Shown one piece after another: positions 61,171 through 64,000 of a stretch of 64,000 bases of DNA. Source of the DNA: Pyrus communis (Eukaryota; Streptophyta; Magnoliopsida; Rosales; Rosaceae); the NCBI RefSeq assembly GCF_963583255.1, contig NC_084804.1, forward strand, positions 15,566,723 to 15,630,722, in the 5' to 3' direction. The notes beneath the pieces are model-generated. The model was given only the letters and a program-made list of their open reading frames with translations. It did not search any database and was not told the origin of the DNA. The first letter of the stretch is position 1. Each line of letters opens with the position of its first letter. The position numbers and the translations under genes are program-made.

Positions 61171-63256
61171 CATGACATAAGATTTTGTGGTATATATCCA
61201 CTTTTGTAAATATTTTAAATTGATGATCAAATTAGTTCATTGTATTCATATAGGATCAAGGAGTGTAGCTGTAAAAAATCATCAAAATCAGAGTTAAAAT
61301 AACCGTTAAATCGTGATTTTTCGTTTATAACCGTCGAAACATTTTGTCTCATTACTTGATCTTTGAATGTTTGTTTTTTTGCAATTTCTGGCGTATGCGA
61401 TCTCGAAGCATATATAAACATGTTTGATGGTTGGATCATTGAAATTAGTTTCATATGATGCGTATCCCATCAAAACGATACATTAACTAACACTTAGAGT
61501 TTATTTATATTTTCATTAAGTATAACATAAGATTTTGTGGTATCCACTAATGTAAATATTTTAAATTGAAGATCGAATTCATTCATTGTATTCATATAGG
61601 GTCAAGGAGTGTAGCTATAAAAAATCATCAAAATCAGAGTTAAAATAACTGTTAAATCGTGATTTTTCATTTATAACCGTCGAAAAGTTTTGTCTCATTA
61701 CTTGATCTCTGAATGTTTGTTTTTTGCAATTTTTGGCGTATGCGATCTCGAAGCATATATAAATAAGTTTGACGGTTGGATCGTTGAAATTAGTTTTGTA
61801 GGATGCATATTCCATCAAAACGATAAATTCACTAACATTTAAGAGTTTATTTATACTTTCATCAAGTATAACATAAGATTTTGTGGTATCCACTAGTGTA
61901 AATATTTCAAATTGAAGATCGAATTCATTCATTGTATTCATATAGGGTCAAGAAGTGTAGCTGTAAAAAATCATCAAAATCAAAGTTAAAATAACCGTTA
62001 AATCGTGATTTTTCGTTTATAACGGTTGAAAAGTTTTGTCTCTTTACTTGATCTCTGAATGTTTGTTTTTTGCAATTTTTGGCTTATGCGATCTCGAAGC
62101 ATATATCAACAAGTTTGACGGTTGGATCGTTGAAATTAGTTTCGTAGGATGCGTATCCGATCAAAACAATAGATTCACTAACACTTAAGAATTTGTTTAT
62201 ACTTTCATCAAGTATAACATAAGATTTTGTGGTATCTACTAGTGTAAATATTTTAAATTGAAGATCGAATTCATTCATTATATTCATATAGGGTCAAAGA
62301 GTATAGCTGTAAAAAATCATCAAAATCAAAGTTAAAACAACCGTTAAATCGTGATTTTTGGTTTATAACCGTCGAAAAGTTTTGTCTCGTTTCTTGATCT
62401 CTGAATATTTTTTTTTTGTCAATTTTGGTGTATGCGATCTCGAAGCATATATAAACAAGTTTGACGGTTGGATCATTGAAATTTGTTTCATAGGATGCGT
62501 ATCCCATCAAAACGATACATTAACTAACACTTGAGAGTTTATTTATATTTTCATCAAGTATAACATAAGATTTTGTGGTATCCACTAGTATAAATATTTT
62601 AAATTGAATATCGAATTCATTCATTGTATTCATATAGGGTCAAGGAGTGTAGCTGTAAAAAATCATCAAAATTAGAGTTAAAATAACCGTTAAATCATGA
62701 TTTTTCGTTTATAACCGTTGAAAAGTTTTGTCTCGTTACTTGATCTCTACATGTTTGTTTTTTGCAATTTTTGGCGTATGCGATCTCGAAGCATATATAA
62801 ACAACTTTGACGGTTAGATCATTGAAATTAGTTTCGTAGGATGCGTATCCCATCAAAACGATAGATTCACTAACACTTAAGAGTTTATTTATACTTTCAT
62901 TAAGTATAACATAAGATTTTGTGGTGTCCACTAGTATAAATATTTTAAATTGAAGATCGAATTCATTCATTGTATTCATACAGGGTCAAGGAGTGTAGCT
63001 GTAAAAAATCATCAAAATCGGAGTTAAAATAACCGTTAAATCGTGATTTTTCGTTTATAACCGTCAAAATTTTTTGTCTCGTTACTTGATCTCTGAATGT
63101 TTGTTTTTTGCAATTTTTGGTGTATGCGATATCGAAGCATATATAAACAAGTTTGACGGTTGGATCGTTGAAATTAGTTTTGAAGGATGCGTATCCCATC
63201 AAAATGATAAATTCACTAACACTTGAGAGTTTATTTATACTTTTATCAAGTATAAC
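61171..63256. repeat. Six-copy tandem array of a 346-bp unit
   Basis: The word TATAACATAAGATTTTGTGG marks each unit. It starts at 61521, 61867, 62213, 62559 and 62905, exactly 346 bases apart each time, and the last truncated mark is at 63251. The first unit starts near 61171 and is 350 long. Units differ by scattered substitutions. Each contains AACCGTTAAATCGTGATTTT and GTATGCGATCTCGAAGCATA. The unit is not a multiple of three, so minus-strand frames through it are not a protein family. Confidence 0.93.
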
Positions 63257-63257
63257 A

Positions 63258-64000
63258 TGTGACATCCCGTCCCAAAATTCATATTAACGTACGTGTGAAA
63301 TTACGAATTTGCCCCTAGTTCGTTTTCGTCATGTTTTTGGTTACTTGGTGTGGTGTTGGCATGTGTTGGGCCACACACACACACTGTCACTCCCACTCTC
63401 ACTGTCTCTCTCTCTCTCTCTCTCCTGAGTTCCCTTTCTTCCCATTTCCCTTCCCCTCTCACTATTCACGTACGGACACACCCACAAGCACTCTAAACCT
63501 TAGCAGATCGAGGGAACCAAGGACACTGTCGAACTCGTGAGGTAGAGAGGAGCACGATCGTACCATTTTCAGGTGAGAATCCTAACGTTTTCACGTCGAT
63601 TCGAGGTGGTCCGATTTGAGTACTGTTCATGCAAATTTAATCTAGCACATTTTTGGGATTTCTAAGCTCGTAGGTAGCTTGGTGGTGTCACGAGGAGCTC
63701 AGGAGTACTTCGTTGGACGAATTTGGACGTCGGAATAGCTTGGTTCGAAGTTGGCCGGTTTTTGGAGTTTGGAGACAGGTATGATCGAGTGGTTTTTAGC
63801 CTTTAAAAGTAGTATATTGTGATTCTACTAGTCCTAAGCTTCATTTTGGTTCAAGAAACGTGAAAAATGGTGTAGAAACGAGTGAGAAAACGAAGTTTGA
63901 AGTTTTTCCAGTTTTCCGGCGCCGACGACGGCGCTGGAGCCTCGCCGGAGGTTCACCGGAGAAGGTGACGGAATATTCCGTCAAGTCTGACGGAATATTC
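63258..64000 (+). mobile_element. 5' part of an LTR, cut by window end
   Basis: It begins TGTGACATCCCGTCCC directly after the last repeat unit. The sequence then becomes CT-rich and GC-richer, with no gene. TGTGACATCCC is a common start of plant Ty3/gypsy LTRs. Neither the other LTR end nor a coding region is in the window, so the family is tentative. Confidence 0.6.

Noticed and set aside
61227..63265. Five similar minus-strand frames, each about 65-108 codons
   Set aside because: They are readings of the 346-bp tandem unit. The unit is not a multiple of three, so no continuous protein is possible.

Overview
This window is plant nuclear DNA. The genes have many GT-AG introns, the intergenic DNA is AT-rich and full of transposons, and pieces of chloroplast DNA are inserted in it. 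The gene content and repeat types suggest a rosid eudicot, probably Rosaceae (apple or pear tribe). That assignment is inference from remembered similarities; no database was searched.

Left part (1-19 kb) is a low-copy gene region on the + strand. It holds an intact receptor-like cytoplasmic kinase of the PIX13/CAST AWAY type (1.85-4.64 kb), with a decayed copy of its fifth coding exon 0.8 kb downstream. Next is an intact galacturonosyltransferase gene (GAUT3 type, pectin synthesis, 7.9-11.5 kb). Two broken pentatricopeptide repeat (PPR) genes follow (12.0-14.1 and 16.4-18.8 kb). The kinase and the two PPR relics look like Arabidopsis At2g17220, At2g17210 and At2g17140, so this seems to be a conserved gene neighbourhood in which the PPR genes have decayed.

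Right part (19-60.7 kb) is a duplicated accessory region on the - strand. Three near-identical, apparently intact 13-exon family 1 beta-glucosidase genes (515 codons in copy 1) lie at 25.5-28.9, 33.6-36.9 and 54.9-58.2 kb. Copies 1 and 3 sit in a large segmental duplication (19.1-31.3 kb and 48.8-60.7 kb). Its left half is a nest of dead elements: an internally deleted PIF/Harbinger element, a copia tail, a 36-bp minisatellite and an LTR. Copy 2 is a tandem copy of the gene plus its upstream DNA. Upstream of each gene is a ~1-kb tandem duplication and then a mosaic chloroplast insert joining psbB-psbT-psbN to psbZ. In copy 2 the psbB piece is split by a 1,962-bp solo LTR with a perfect 5-bp target duplication.

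Between copies 2 and 3 lies a nearly complete PIF/Harbinger element (44.23-48.79 kb), flanked by TAA, with a DDE transposase and a convergent Myb/SANT-like gene. Each of these has one disabling lesion. The right edge holds six copies of a 346-bp tandem repeat (61.17-63.26 kb), followed directly by the start of another LTR retrotransposon that runs off the window.

No clearly new multi-gene system is visible. The most interesting material is the layered history of the beta-glucosidase triplication, the mosaic chloroplast insert, the 346-bp array and the parallel decay of two PPR genes in a conserved block.
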